The notes: a model not told the origin generated them from the sequence alone. A stretch of DNA of 64,000 nucleotides from Streptomyces sp. MA5143a (GCF_900290235.1 NZ_OLMK01000001.1:62001-126000); one strand, 5' to 3'. Positions 33,867 to 45,092 are shown, counted from the stretch's first letter. Program-made: numbers and translations.

Positions 33867-34682
33867 ATGCGTCCCACCATCGCCCGACTGCTGGCCCTCG
33901 CGGCCACCACGGCCGTCATATCGCTGGCCGCACGTCCGACCGCGACCGCCGATGTCGTCATCGGCGGTCATCCCGTCGAGATCTCCCAGGCGCCCTGGAC
34001 GGTGGCACTGTCCAGTCGTGACCGGTTCGGGGGTACGAGAGCCGGGCAGTTCTGCGGCGGGGTCGTGGTGGGCCGCTCCACGGTCATGACGGCCGCCCAC
34101 TGCCTCAGCGAGGAGGTGCTGGGAGGGCCCCCGGCACGGCTCCCCGACCTGAAGGTCATCACGGGGCGCGCCGATCTGCGGTCGAACGAGGGCCGGGAGA
34201 TCCCGGTGAGCGACACCTGGGTCAATCCGCGGTACGACGCCTCTACGAACGCGGGGGACTTCGCCGTGGTCACGCTGGCGACGCCGCTCCCCGAGAGTTC
34301 CGTACTCCCGTTGGCGGAAGCCGGCGATCCGGCGTACGGGGCGGACACGGCCGCGGCCGTCTACGGCTGGGGTGACACGACGGGCGCCGGGGACTACGCG
34401 CTGAGCCTGCGGGCCGCGTCGGTGCGGGTGCTGGCCGACTCCGCGTGCGAGAGGGCCTACCCGGGCGGCGCGGAGGGTCGGTACCGGGCCGACTCCATGG
34501 TGTGCGCGGGAGAGGTGAACGGCGGCCGGGACGCCTGCCAGGGGGACAGCGGAGGACCGCTCGTCGCCCAGGGGAAGCTGATCGGACTCGTGTCGTGGGG
34601 CAGCGGCTGCGGACTGGCCGGGAGCCCGGGGGTGTACACCAGGGGCTCCTACGCGGCCCAGGTGCTGGCGGAGAGCCGCTGA
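33867..34682 (+). CDS. Secreted trypsin-like serine protease (S1)
   Basis: The protein is 271 residues from ATG 33867 with an AGGAG site. A Sec signal peptide (MRPTIARLLALAATTAVISLA, with probable cleavage after ...TATA near residue 28) precedes DVVIGGHPVEISQAPW, the mature-enzyme start in which IGG is the activation-like terminus. The triad is complete: His in MTAAHC, Asp in NAGDFAVVTL, Ser in ACQGDSGGPLV. Cysteines CGG/AHC and the CAG...CQG pair fit the usual disulfides. An Asp in DACQGDSG, six before the serine, suggests trypsin-like Arg/Lys preference. It is an extracellular protease, perhaps acting during development. Confidence 0.93.
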   Translation: MRPTIARLLALAATTAVISLAARPTATADVVIGGHPVEISQAPWTVALSSRDRFGGTRAGQFCGGVVVGRSTVMTAAHCLSEEVLGGPPARLPDLKVITGRADLRSNEGREIPVSDTWVNPRYDASTNAGDFAVVTLATPLPESSVLPLAEAGDPAYGADTAAAVYGWGDTTGAGDYALSLRAASVRVLADSACERAYPGGAEGRYRADSMVCAGEVNGGRDACQGDSGGPLVAQGKLIGLVSWGSGCGLAGSPGVYTRGSYAAQVLAESR

Positions 34683-34938
34683 GAGGTCGTTGAACGCCGT
34701 ACGGCGTCGCTTGAGCGCCGTACCGGCGCTTGAGCCGCACCCCCGACGCGGCACCGCCACGGTGCCGTAGAGGACCGCGGAGCGAAAGTCGCCGCGGAGC
34801 GAGAGCGGCTGCGGATGGGCAGCGAACGCGGAACGAGCGCCGCCGCGGAACGAGAGCGGGCGGCCACCCCGTGTGTGCGGGAGTGGCCGCCCGGTCACCG
34901 GCCTCGAGCCGGTGTCGGCTCGTCGTTGGTGCGAAGCG

Positions 34939-35169
34939 TCAGCGTTCGTCGGTTTCCGCGGTGGCGGGAACGGACGTCAGCCGCTCCGTCTCGTCCTGTA
35001 TCTCCGCGGCGATCTTCTTGAGCTCAGGCTCGAACTTACGCCCGTGGTGGGCGCAGAACAGCAGCTCTCCACCGCTCAGCAGGACGACGCGCAGATAGGC
35101 CTGGGCGCCGCAGCGGTCGCATCGGTCAGCGGCCGTCAGCGGGGTCGCGGGGGTCAGAACAGTAGTCAC
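34939..35169 (-). CDS. Small zinc-ribbon protein (DUF7455-type)
   Basis: The protein is 76 residues from GTG 35169, with AAGAGG upstream. CDRCGAQAYLRVVL and FCAHHGRKF provide a Cys-x2-Cys plus Cys-x2-His metal site, so it likely folds as a zinc ribbon. A helical tail (EPELKKIAAEIQDETERL) follows. Small proteins of this kind are widespread in actinobacteria near hrdB; the function is unknown to me. It is divergent from parE. Confidence 0.85.
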   Translation of the reverse strand: MTTVLTPATPLTAADRCDRCGAQAYLRVVLLSGGELLFCAHHGRKFEPELKKIAAEIQDETERLTSVPATAETDER

Positions 35170-35636
35170 GTCGCCTCTTCTCTAGCTCGACGAGCTGTCG
35201 TACCAGGGTCAACATCCAACCAGGCCGAAAACGTTCCCGCTCGCGGCTTTTCCTCGAAAAAATCTTTCCAGGCCGGCTGTCTGTTGCCGGTTGGCGGCGA
35301 ATGAGCCGTAGTGCGTGTCTTCGTGTCGTACGGGTTCGCGCTGTCTGTCGGTGGTTCTGGCGGTTGCTCTCTTGGTTGTACGGTCCTCCCGGCTGGGTTG
35401 CCGGTTGTTCATGAGGACGTGCCCGGAGCCTAAATGGTTCATGCCTCGAAGGGAACGTGATATGTACTTCACCCCATCGAGGGATCGAACACGCATGCGA
35501 GCCTGGACTACCCTGAGTTTCCAGCGAGGGTGGCGTTACAACGGCTCTACCAGGGCTCGGTACCCTCGGACCGGCAACCGAGCCGGGCCCCTTACCCAAA
35601 AGGGCCTCACCTGAAATTCAGCGAGGAGCGAACCGC
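35170..35636. other. 467-bp divergent region upstream of parE
   Basis: No gene was seen. Two -10-like TACCCT hexamers (35509-35514 and 35561-35566) could serve parE. An AT-rich patch (35228-35275) is unusual for this genome, but I see no defined site in it. Confidence 0.5.
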
Positions 35637-37760
<2,124 letters not shown>

Positions 37761-37765
37761 GCGCC

Positions 37766-37803
37766 GCGCCCGCCCGCCGGCCGCCGGTCGGTCGGGTGGG
37801 CGC
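37766..37803 (+). terminator. Terminator after parE
   Basis: GCGCCCGCCCG (37766-37776) pairs with CGGGTGGGCGC (37793-37803) with one G-U pair. It begins six bases after the stop. Confidence 0.75.
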
Positions 37804-37900
37804 GCCGTCCCGGGTGCGAGTCGGCCCGCGCTTCACCTGATGGGGTGAACAATGCCGAAGGGCATCGGCGGGGATCACTGCGGTCTGTCCATGCTTGGGC

Positions 37901-38428
37901 ATGCAGTCAAGTACCGGCCGGTCCCGCCGTCGCGCGGGTGGTTCCGAGAGCGCGGTCGAGGGGCGAGGAGCGGCCCCGACGAACGCGCGGTTCGACGATC
38001 CCTGGTATGACGCGCTGGCCTCCGGCTGGGGAGAGGTGGACGGCACGGGAGGGGTGCCGCCCGTCGTGCCGGCCGCTCGGGAGGAGGGGCGGGCCGCAGG
38101 CGACGTGTATGTGGAGGTGCAGCGCAGCGCCGCCTTCCAGGAGGTCCGCCGCCGGTACCGGAGATTCGTGATCCCGGGAGTCGCCGTCTTCTTCAGCTGG
38201 TACGTCGGATACGTGGTCGCGGCCATCACCGCGCCGGGGCTGATGGCGCGACCCGTGGCGGGCGCGGTCAACGTGGCGATGCTGGCGGGGCTCGGCCAGT
38301 TCCTCACGACGTTCCTGTTCACCTGGGCCTACGCGCGCCACGCACGGCTGCGGCGGGACCGGGCTGCCCTCGATCTGCGGTGGGACACACAGGAGTTGAC
38401 GCGCGGCATCGCGGGGGGCGAGCGGTGA
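37901..38428 (+). CDS. DUF485 membrane protein (symporter partner)
   Basis: The protein is 175 residues if started at ATG 37901 (MQSSTGRSRRRAGG). Residues 1-70 are a disordered cytoplasmic arm. The DUF485 unit (VQRSAAFQEVRRRYRRFVIPGVAVFFSWYVGYVV ... VNVAMLAGLGQFLTTFLFTWAYARHA) has two membrane helices. DUF485 proteins accompany SSS-type acetate/monocarboxylate symporters. Here the stop overlaps the start of the symporter gene by four bases (GTGA), implying translational coupling. No strong ribosome-binding site marks the start. Confidence 0.88.
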   Translation: MQSSTGRSRRRAGGSESAVEGRGAAPTNARFDDPWYDALASGWGEVDGTGGVPPVVPAAREEGRAAGDVYVEVQRSAAFQEVRRRYRRFVIPGVAVFFSWYVGYVVAAITAPGLMARPVAGAVNVAMLAGLGQFLTTFLFTWAYARHARLRRDRAALDLRWDTQELTRGIAGGER

Positions 38429-40017
38429 CCGGGAACCATCAGACACTGGCCCTGCTGCTGTTCAGCGTGTTCATCGCGATCACCCTGGGCATCACGACCT
38501 GGGTCAGTCGCAACCGGCACGGTTCGGCGGAGGAGTTCTACGCCGGCGGCCGCTTGTTCTCGCCGATGGAGAATGGTTTTGCCATCGCGGGCGACTACAT
38601 GTCCGCCGCGTCCTTCCTCGGTATCTCCGGCCTCATCGCGCTCTTCGGGTACGACGGACTGCTGTACTCGGTGGGCTTCCTGGTGGCCTGGCTCGTGGTG
38701 CTGTTCCTGGTGGCCGAACTGGTGCGCAACTGCGGGCGGTTCACGCTCGCCGACGTGGTCGCGGCACGGATGAGCGAGCGGCCGGTCAGGATCGCGGCGG
38801 GAACCTCCTCGGTCACCGTGTCCGTTCTGTATCTGGTGGCGCAGATGGTGGGCGCCGGCACCCTTGTCGCACTGCTGCTGGGCGGCGAGGGCGCGGCGGC
38901 ACGGGCCTGGACGGTCATCGGCGTCGGCGCGCTCATGGTCGTCTATGTGTCGCTGGGAGGGATGCGGGCCACCACCTGGATTCAGATCGTGAAGGCGGTC
39001 CTGCTGATGGGCGGGGCGATCGCGCTGACCGTGCTCGTCCTGATGCGGTTCCACGGAGACTTCGACGACCTGCTGCGGACGGCCGCGGAGCGCAGCGGGC
39101 ACGGGGCGGCCTTCCTCGCGCCGGGGCTGAAGTACGGCGGCGACTGGACCGCCCGCCTCGACTTCATCAGCCTCGGGCTCGCCCTGGTCCTGGGCACGGC
39201 CGGGCTGCCGCACATCCTGTCCCGCTTCTACACGGTGCCGACCGCACGCGCCGCGCGCCGCTCGGTCGTATGGTCGATCGGCCTCATCGGCGGCTTCTAC
39301 CTGATGACGATCGTGCTGGGCTTCGGCGCGGCCGCGATCGTCGGACCCGCGGCCGTTCGAGCCTCGAACGCGGCCGGCAACACCGCCGTTCCCCTCCTCG
39401 CGCTCGATCTGGGCGGCGGAGCGGGCTCCACGGGTGGGACGGTTCTGTTCGCGATCGTCGCCGCCATCGCCTTCGCGACGATCCTCGCGGTTGTCGCCGG
39501 CATCACCCTCGCCTCGTCCGCGTCGGTGGCCCACGACCTGTACGCGTCACTGCGGCGCCGCCGCTCGAAGCCGTACAGCGAGGTGGCCGTGGCGCGTACC
39601 TCCGCCGTAGGGATCGGGGCCGTCGCCATCGCGCTCGGGCTGCTCGCCCGCGACCTCAATGTGGCGTTCCTCGTCGGCCTGGCCTTCGCCGTCGCCGCCT
39701 CGGCCAATCTGCCCGTGCTGCTGTACTCGCTGTTCTGGCGAGGCTTCACCACGCGCGGCGCCGTGTGGTCCGTGTACGGCGGACTCGTCCCGGCGGTGGT
39801 GCTGGTGCTGCTGTCGCCGGTGGTGTCCGGCAGCCCCGAATCCCTGTTCCCCGGCGTCGACTTCCAGTACTTCCCGCTGCAGAACCCGGGCCTCGTCTCG
39901 GTGCCCCTGGGCTTCCTCGCCGGCTGGCTGGGCACGGTCACCTCCGCCGAACCGGCCGACGAGGCGAAGCACGCGGAGGCCGAGGTGCGGTCGCTGACGG
40001 GCGCCGGGGCGGTCTGA
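38425..40017 (+). CDS. Sodium/solute symporter, acetate permease (ActP/MctC) type
   Basis: The protein is 530 residues from GTG 38425. It is an SSS-family transporter with about thirteen membrane helices. Family features are EEFYAGGRLFSPMENGFAIAGDYMSAASFLG (the conserved sodium-site/YxAGR region, residues about 30-60), VSLGGMRATTWIQIVKAVLLMGGA and GTAGLPHILSRFYTVPTARAARRSV. ActP and MctC members import acetate, pyruvate or propionate. The coupled DUF485 gene, and a CitA/DcuS-type sensor kinase system immediately downstream on the other strand, support a carboxylate substrate. Confidence 0.92.
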   Translation: MTGNHQTLALLLFSVFIAITLGITTWVSRNRHGSAEEFYAGGRLFSPMENGFAIAGDYMSAASFLGISGLIALFGYDGLLYSVGFLVAWLVVLFLVAELVRNCGRFTLADVVAARMSERPVRIAAGTSSVTVSVLYLVAQMVGAGTLVALLLGGEGAAARAWTVIGVGALMVVYVSLGGMRATTWIQIVKAVLLMGGAIALTVLVLMRFHGDFDDLLRTAAERSGHGAAFLAPGLKYGGDWTARLDFISLGLALVLGTAGLPHILSRFYTVPTARAARRSVVWSIGLIGGFYLMTIVLGFGAAAIVGPAAVRASNAAGNTAVPLLALDLGGGAGSTGGTVLFAIVAAIAFATILAVVAGITLASSASVAHDLYASLRRRRSKPYSEVAVARTSAVGIGAVAIALGLLARDLNVAFLVGLAFAVAASANLPVLLYSLFWRGFTTRGAVWSVYGGLVPAVVLVLLSPVVSGSPESLFPGVDFQYFPLQNPGLVSVPLGFLAGWLGTVTSAEPADEAKHAEAEVRSLTGAGAV

Positions 40018-40087
40018 CGGCCTTCCGGGGAACCCGTCGGCGGCGCTCAAGGCACGCGTCCCCGGGTGAGGCCGGGGGCGGGTGACG

Positions 40088-40768
40088 TCAGGGGCGGGTC
40101 GCCCACTCGTAGCGGTGCTCCGGGCGGCCCGCGTCGCCGTACTTGAGGGTCAGGCGGGCGCGTCCGGTGCGCTCCAGGAGCTTCAGATAGCGCTGGGCGG
40201 TCTGGCGGCTCAGGCCGGTCCGATCGGCGATCTCCTGGGCGGACAGCGGGCCCTCTGCGGTCATCAGAGCCCGGCGCACGACCTCGGAGGTGGTGGCGGA
40301 GTGCCCCTTGGGCAGGTCCGGCTCGCCGCCCGCGGAGAGCGCGCCGAAGATCCGGTCGACCTCCGCCTGCTCGGCCTCGCCGCCGCCGTCCAGGGTGCGC
40401 CGCAGCTCCGCGTACGCCTCCAGCTTGGCCCGCAGCCCCGCGAACGCGAACGGCTTCACCAGGTATTGCAGGGCGCCCTGCCGCATCGCCGCCTGGACCG
40501 TCGAGACGTCACGCGCCGCCGTCACCATGATCACATCGGTCTGGTGGCCGCGCCGGCGCATCTCCTGGACGACCGTGAGGCCCGTGTCGTCCGGGAGGTA
40601 GTGGTCCAGGAGGACGAGGTCCACCTGGGGCAGCTCCTCCAACTGCTCCAGTGCGTCGGCCGCGTTGTGCGCCACGCCCGCCACCCGGAAGCCGGCGACC
40701 TTCTCGACGTAGGCGGCGTTCACCCGGGCGACCCGCAGGTCGTCGTCCACGACCAGGACCTCGATCAT
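40088..40768 (-). CDS. Response regulator, CitB/DcuR type
   Basis: The protein is 226 residues. The receiver domain (VLVVDDDLRVARVN; phosphoacceptor Asp in VDLVLLDHYLPDDTGL; conserved Lys in YLVKPF) occupies residues 1-120. The C-terminal part has an HTH (PLSAQEIADRTGLSRQTAQRYLKLLERTGRARL, residues about 175-210) typical of the DcuR/CitB branch. The start codon overlaps the stop of the kinase gene by four bases, so the pair is translationally coupled. The likely target is a nearby carboxylate transporter, possibly the convergent SSS symporter. Confidence 0.93.
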   Translation of the reverse strand: MIEVLVVDDDLRVARVNAAYVEKVAGFRVAGVAHNAADALEQLEELPQVDLVLLDHYLPDDTGLTVVQEMRRRGHQTDVIMVTAARDVSTVQAAMRQGALQYLVKPFAFAGLRAKLEAYAELRRTLDGGGEAEQAEVDRIFGALSAGGEPDLPKGHSATTSEVVRRALMTAEGPLSAQEIADRTGLSRQTAQRYLKLLERTGRARLTLKYGDAGRPEHRYEWATRP

Positions 40769-42534
40769 CGCGACTCCTTGTCGGCGGCTGGGACGGCGTC
40801 CTCCGGCTCGTGCGCCGTGCCCGGTCGCGTGTCACGGCCCGCCGTCGGCTCGTCGCGCGGGCCGGCTCCCTCGTCGGGTGCCGTAGACGTAAGCGCCGAC
40901 GCGGACGATTGCGTCACCAGTCCCGGCTCCGCCAGCGCCTCCGGCAGGACGACCGTGAACTCCGCGCCTCCGCCGTCCGCCTCGGTGACCCGGGCGCTGC
41001 CTCCCTGCCGTTCGGCGAGCCGGCGCACCAGGGAGAGCCCGATACCGCGCTCGCGGTGGGCCGGGGGCGTCTTGGTGGACCAGCCCTCCGTGAAGATCAA
41101 CTCACGGTGTTCGGGCGGGACTCCGGGTCCGGTGTCGCGGACCCGGAGGATCGCCGTACGTCCCTCGGCCCGCAACTCGACCTCCACGCGCGCGTGCGGA
41201 GTGCCCGCGACGGCGTCGAGGGCGTTGTCGACGAGGTTGCCGACGACGGTGACCAGTCCCCGTGGATCGATCAGCCTGTCCGGCAGCGGGGTCCCGCCGG
41301 TGACCGTCAGGGCCACACCGCGCTCGGCCGCGACGGTCGCCTTGCCGACCAGTACCGCGGCGAGCAGCGGATCGTGGATCCTCTCGGTGACCTGCTCGGC
41401 GGTCGCGCGATGGTCGCCGACCACTTCACCGACGAAGTCCACGGCCTCGTCGTACATCTCCAGTTCGAGCAGGCCGAGGAGGGTGTGCATCCGGTTGGCG
41501 TGCTCGTGGTCCTGGGCGCGCAGGGCGTCGATCAGGCCCCGCGTGGAGTCGAGTTCGCGGCCCAGCTGCTCCAGCTCGGTGCGGTCCCGCAGGGTGGCCA
41601 CGGCACCGCCGTCGTCGGTGGGCATACGGTTGGCGACCAGGACGCGCCGGCCGCGGACGGTGAGCAGATCCGTGCCGGTGACCCGGCCGGCCAGCACATC
41701 GGTCGTACGGCCCGCGCCGAGCGCCTCGTCGAGCGACCGGCCGACCACCTCGTCGCCGAGGCCCAGGAGGCGCTGCGCCTCGTCGTTCAGGAGGCGCACG
41801 CGGCCCGCGCGGTCCAGGGCGACCACACCCTCCCGGATGCCGTGCAGCATCGCCTCGCGCTCCGCGAGGAGCCCCGCGATGTCGGAGAAGGCCAGGTCAC
41901 GGGTCTGGCGGTGGACCCGTCGGGAGATCAGATACGCCGCCAGCGCGCCGACCGCCATCGCCCCGCCCGCGTACGCGAGGAGACCGGGGATGGCGTGGAT
42001 CAACCGGGCGCGCACATTGTCGTACTCGATGCCGACCGAGACGGCCCCGACGATCCTCCCGTCGGCGTCGCGCAGCGGCACCTTGCCCCGGGCGGACCGT
42101 CCCAGGGTGCCCGAGTCGATCTCCATGACCTCGTTCCCCGCGAGGGCGCGGCGCGGGTCGGTCGAGACGAGGCCGCCGATCTCGGTGGGGTCCGGGTGGG
42201 ACCAGCGCACCCCGCGGTCGTCCATGACCACGACGTACTCGGCGCCGCTGGCCCTGCGGATCCGCTCGGCCTCCACCTGCACCGGTCCCTTCACGGACGG
42301 CTCGGTCGTGACCAGGTCCTCGGCGATCTGCGGCTGGGCCGCCGTGGTCTGGGCGATCGCGAGGGCGCGGCGCATCGCCTGGTCGTCCAGCTGGTCGCTG
42401 AGCGGTGCGAGGAACAGCCCGGTCGCGAGGACGGCGACACCGGCGGCGATCGCCACCTGCATCAGCAGGACCTGCGAGAACACCCGCCGCGGCATCCCGA
42501 GACGCAGGCGACGTGCGGGGGGAGTGGGGCTCAT
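40765..42534 (-). CDS. Sensor histidine kinase, CitA/DcuS type
   Basis: The protein is 589 residues from ATG 42534. A first membrane helix (VLLMQVAIAAGVAVLATGLFLAPL, residues about 20-45), an extracytoplasmic PDC/sCache-like sensor (about 46-180, ending SVGIEYDNVRARLI) and a second helix (LLAYAGGAMAVGALAAYLI) are followed by a PAS domain (GIREGVVALDRAGRVRLLNDEAQRLLG). The SpoOB-type phosphoacceptor region follows (RAQDHEHANRMHTLLGLLEL, with the His in HEHANRMH), then an HATPase domain (NLVDNALDAV, DTGPGVPPEHRELIF, GIGLSLVRRL). Relatives sense citrate or C4-dicarboxylates; the ligand here is not known. Confidence 0.94.
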   Translation of the reverse strand: MSPTPPARRLRLGMPRRVFSQVLLMQVAIAAGVAVLATGLFLAPLSDQLDDQAMRRALAIAQTTAAQPQIAEDLVTTEPSVKGPVQVEAERIRRASGAEYVVVMDDRGVRWSHPDPTEIGGLVSTDPRRALAGNEVMEIDSGTLGRSARGKVPLRDADGRIVGAVSVGIEYDNVRARLIHAIPGLLAYAGGAMAVGALAAYLISRRVHRQTRDLAFSDIAGLLAEREAMLHGIREGVVALDRAGRVRLLNDEAQRLLGLGDEVVGRSLDEALGAGRTTDVLAGRVTGTDLLTVRGRRVLVANRMPTDDGGAVATLRDRTELEQLGRELDSTRGLIDALRAQDHEHANRMHTLLGLLELEMYDEAVDFVGEVVGDHRATAEQVTERIHDPLLAAVLVGKATVAAERGVALTVTGGTPLPDRLIDPRGLVTVVGNLVDNALDAVAGTPHARVEVELRAEGRTAILRVRDTGPGVPPEHRELIFTEGWSTKTPPAHRERGIGLSLVRRLAERQGGSARVTEADGGGAEFTVVLPEALAEPGLVTQSSASALTSTAPDEGAGPRDEPTAGRDTRPGTAHEPEDAVPAADKESR

Positions 42535-42648
42535 ACCCCTGACGGTACGTGGACGGCGTGTACCGGACGTAGAGGGGTGTGGCGGGTATCTCAATGAGGT
42601 GCGGGGGTATGGCAGGGCGCGAAGGGCGGACCCGGCGCGGGCCGGGCC

Positions 42649-43587
42649 CTAACCGGCGAGCGCCGTCGGTACCAGTTCGCGTACGGCCGTCACGTCCATC
42701 CGGGCCGGCGAGCCCAGGGGGGAACCGCAGCTCTCGGGGCGGGGCGGCTGGGCCGCGCCCTGGGCGACGGTGACGTTCCAGCGGCGGCCGTCGACGTGGG
42801 CGACGGTGACCTCCCAGCGCGGGGCGGCGCCGTCCGTGCGCAGGACGGTGAGGGCGTCGGCCGCGTCCTCGCCCGTCGCCGCGCGCACCGCCAGCTCCGC
42901 CGCCTGCCCGGGGCGCTCCCAGGCGGAGTTCCCGCGGCAGCCCTCGGTGACGATCCGCCCCTCCCGCACGGCGTGGAGGACCTCCTTGACGTGGTGGGCC
43001 TCGGCGCGGCCGTACACGTAGCCGGAGGGGAGGACGAGGAGCGTGGGCGAGAAGCGGTGCCCGCCCAGATGGGTGACCTCCCAGGTGCCCTCGACGCCGG
43101 AGGCGGCCAGCTCGGCGGCGAGCGGTCGGCCGAGGAGGGCGCAGCAGCGGTCGCGTTTGCCGTTGGTGCACACGAGCGCGAGGGGCCGGCCGGTGTGGGG
43201 CCGGCCCTGAAGGGCCGCCTCGAAGGAGCGGGGGTCGCCGTCCCCGAGCGCGGCGAAGTCCAGGCCGAGCAGGCGCTCCGGGGCGGTCGTGGTGGCGCGG
43301 TGCAGCCAGACGTTCCCGGGGACCGTGTGCGCCACGTACACCTGACGCTCGTGGACCTCGCGGCAGTCGGCGTGGCGGCCCGGCCGCCGGATGAGCGCGA
43401 CGCGGACGCCGGTGCCCTCGGTGGCGGCTTCGAGGGCGCGGCCGAGCGCGGGGTCCAGGTGGCTCGATGTGAGCGCCTGGGCGCCCCAGGGGCCCGGCTG
43501 TTCCAGCAGCAGCCATGTCCTCGCCGTGGCGGCGGTCCCCGCGAGAGGCTCGGCGAGGTGTCGGGACGCGGATGTGCACGTACTCAC
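42649..43587 (-). CDS. Sucrase/ferredoxin-like (thioredoxin-fold [2Fe-2S]) protein
   Basis: The protein is 312 residues from GTG 43587 (VSTCTSASRHLAEPLAGTA). It belongs to the Apd1/sucrase-ferredoxin-like family: WLLLEQPGPWG, then LALVCTNGKRDRCCALLGRPLAAEL (the Cys motif that binds the iron-sulfur cluster, near residues 135-160), and THLGGHRFSPTLLVLPSGYVYGR (conserved His residues). Relatives are small redox proteins, some tied to ferric-siderophore handling. An almost perfect iron box lies directly against the start codon, so expression probably rises under iron limitation. Confidence 0.88.
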   Translation of the reverse strand: MSTCTSASRHLAEPLAGTAATARTWLLLEQPGPWGAQALTSSHLDPALGRALEAATEGTGVRVALIRRPGRHADCREVHERQVYVAHTVPGNVWLHRATTTAPERLLGLDFAALGDGDPRSFEAALQGRPHTGRPLALVCTNGKRDRCCALLGRPLAAELAASGVEGTWEVTHLGGHRFSPTLLVLPSGYVYGRAEAHHVKEVLHAVREGRIVTEGCRGNSAWERPGQAAELAVRAATGEDAADALTVLRTDGAAPRWEVTVAHVDGRRWNVTVAQGAAQPPRPESCGSPLGSPARMDVTAVRELVPTALAG

Positions 43588-43606
43588 AGAGGTGAGCCTA
43601 ACCTGA
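43588..43606 (-). promoter_or_regulatory. DmdR1/IdeR iron box upstream of the sucrase/ferredoxin-like gene
   Basis: On the minus strand the site reads TCAGGTTAGGCTCACCTCT. The consensus is TTAGGTTAGGCTAACCTAA; the AGGTTAGGCT-ACCT core is intact. The box ends one base before the GTG start, so bound repressor would block the promoter or leader. Confidence 0.85.
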
Positions 43607-43714
43607 CTTCGGCTCGTACGGCCTCCGGGCGGGCCGAAGGGGTGGAACCGACGTGGCGAGCGGTGCGTTCGGCGCGCCTCGGCGGTGGCCATTCCGGCCG
43701 GTCACCCCGACAGG

Positions 43715-44995
43715 TCACTTCGGCAGTGGTTGCGGCGGTCGCACCCCCACGTACTGGCCGCTGGGGCGCATCCGCAGGGGGCGCTCGCCGTACTCCTCCA
43801 GTGCGTGGGCGATCCAGCCCGCGGTGCGGGCGACGGCGAAGATCGTCTCGCCGGCGGTCGGGGGCATGCCGCAGGAGGCCGTGAGCACCGCCAGGGCCAG
43901 GTCGACGTTGGCGTGCAGGGGGGTGTGCCGGGCGGCGGTCGACACGATGTCGCGGGCGGCCGCGAGGGCGGGGGCCGCGCGGGGCATGTCGGCCAGGAGC
44001 GCGAACAGGGCACGCGCGCGTGGGTCCTCGCCCGTGTAGAGACGGTGGCCGAGGCCGGGGATGCCGCGCCCCGAGCGCAGCTCCTCCGCGATCACCGGGA
44101 CGGCGCTGCCCTGGTCCAGGACATCGGTGAGCAGCCGGTGGGCGAGGGCGCTGGCCGAACCGTGCAGCGGGCCCTCCAGGGCGCCCAGCCCCGCGGAGAC
44201 GGCCGCGTACGCGTGCGCGCGGGCCGAGGCGGCGACGCGGACCGCCAGGGTGGAGGCGGCGAGGTCGTGGTCGGCGAGCAGCCCGAGCGCGGTGTCCAGC
44301 GCCCGCAGGGCGGCTTCGTCGGGCGCGCGTCCGCTGAGCCGCGCCCAGAGTCGGTGGGCGAGCGGACCGGTGTCGCGCTGGCCGCGCGAGAACGGGGGGA
44401 GGGCGGCGACGAGCGTGGGGATCAGGGTGCGCGCGGTGCCGAGCACCGCCTCCTCGGAGAGGTCGAAGCGCAGGGGGTCGGCGGCCGCCGCCGCGACCGC
44501 CGCGACCCGCAACCGGTCGACGGGGCCGCTGTGCTCCGGCAGCGCGTCCACCGCGCGCCGGGCGGCGGTCACGGACGTCCTCGGCGCGGTGAAGGTCGCG
44601 CCGGGGCGCGGCTCGCCGGTCCACAGCCACTCGGCGACCTCTTCGTAGGAGTGGCGCGCGGCCAGTTCCGCCGCGTCGACGCCGCGGAAGTAGTAGTGGT
44701 CCTGCTCGATGAGGGTCAGCCGGGTGCGGACGGACAGCTCGCCCCCGCCGGGCGAGGCCGTACCGGTCTCCCGCCGGTTGCGGCGCGCGAGTGCCGCGAC
44801 CTCCTCGGCGTCGAAGGTGCTGCCCCGGCCCGCCGCGTCCCGGCGGCTGCTGAGCTGGCCGCGGCTCACATAGGCGTACACGGTCTCCGGCTTCACGCCG
44901 AGCAGTTCGGCGGTCTCCCTCGTGCTGAGCCGCCGCCCCGGGCGGGCGGAGGTGTTCGCCGGGTTCGTCGATGCGCGCGCGCCTTGCTCCGTCAT
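43715..44995 (-). CDS. Citrate-synthase-like protein with N-terminal helix-turn-helix
   Basis: The protein is 426 residues from ATG 44995. Residues about 20-65 form a MerR/HTH_17-like DNA-binding unit (LSTRETAELLGVKPETVYAYVSRGQLSSRR ... FDAEEVAAL). The rest is a citrate-synthase fold: RGVDAAELAARHSYEEVAEWL, GALEGPLHGSASALAHRLL, GLGHRLYTGEDPRARALF and TPLHANVDLALAVL. Catalytic histidines are in PLHG and GHRLY, and an acidic residue in HANVDLAL. It could be an enzyme, a regulator that senses acyl-CoA or oxaloacetate, or both. A perfect palindrome lies in its divergent promoter with the second citrate-synthase gene. Confidence 0.9.
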   Translation of the reverse strand: MTEQGARASTNPANTSARPGRRLSTRETAELLGVKPETVYAYVSRGQLSSRRDAAGRGSTFDAEEVAALARRNRRETGTASPGGGELSVRTRLTLIEQDHYYFRGVDAAELAARHSYEEVAEWLWTGEPRPGATFTAPRTSVTAARRAVDALPEHSGPVDRLRVAAVAAAAADPLRFDLSEEAVLGTARTLIPTLVAALPPFSRGQRDTGPLAHRLWARLSGRAPDEAALRALDTALGLLADHDLAASTLAVRVAASARAHAYAAVSAGLGALEGPLHGSASALAHRLLTDVLDQGSAVPVIAEELRSGRGIPGLGHRLYTGEDPRARALFALLADMPRAAPALAAARDIVSTAARHTPLHANVDLALAVLTASCGMPPTAGETIFAVARTAGWIAHALEEYGERPLRMRPSGQYVGVRPPQPLPK

Positions 44996-45023
44996 GGGCG
45001 TCACCGTATCCGTTGAGCACAAC

Positions 45024-45038
45024 ATTGATTCAATCAAT
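45024..45038. promoter_or_regulatory. Palindrome in the divergent citrate-synthase promoter
   Basis: ATTGATT-C-AATCAAT is a perfect 7-1-7 palindrome in an AT-rich island. More TTGA/TCAA half-sites follow to 45085. It is a plausible operator for the HTH-bearing citrate-synthase-like protein. Confidence 0.75.
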
Positions 45039-45092
45039 ATTGACAGAGATCGAGTCAAGCATGGACAGTCAAATCAAGTTCAAGGAGGAGAC

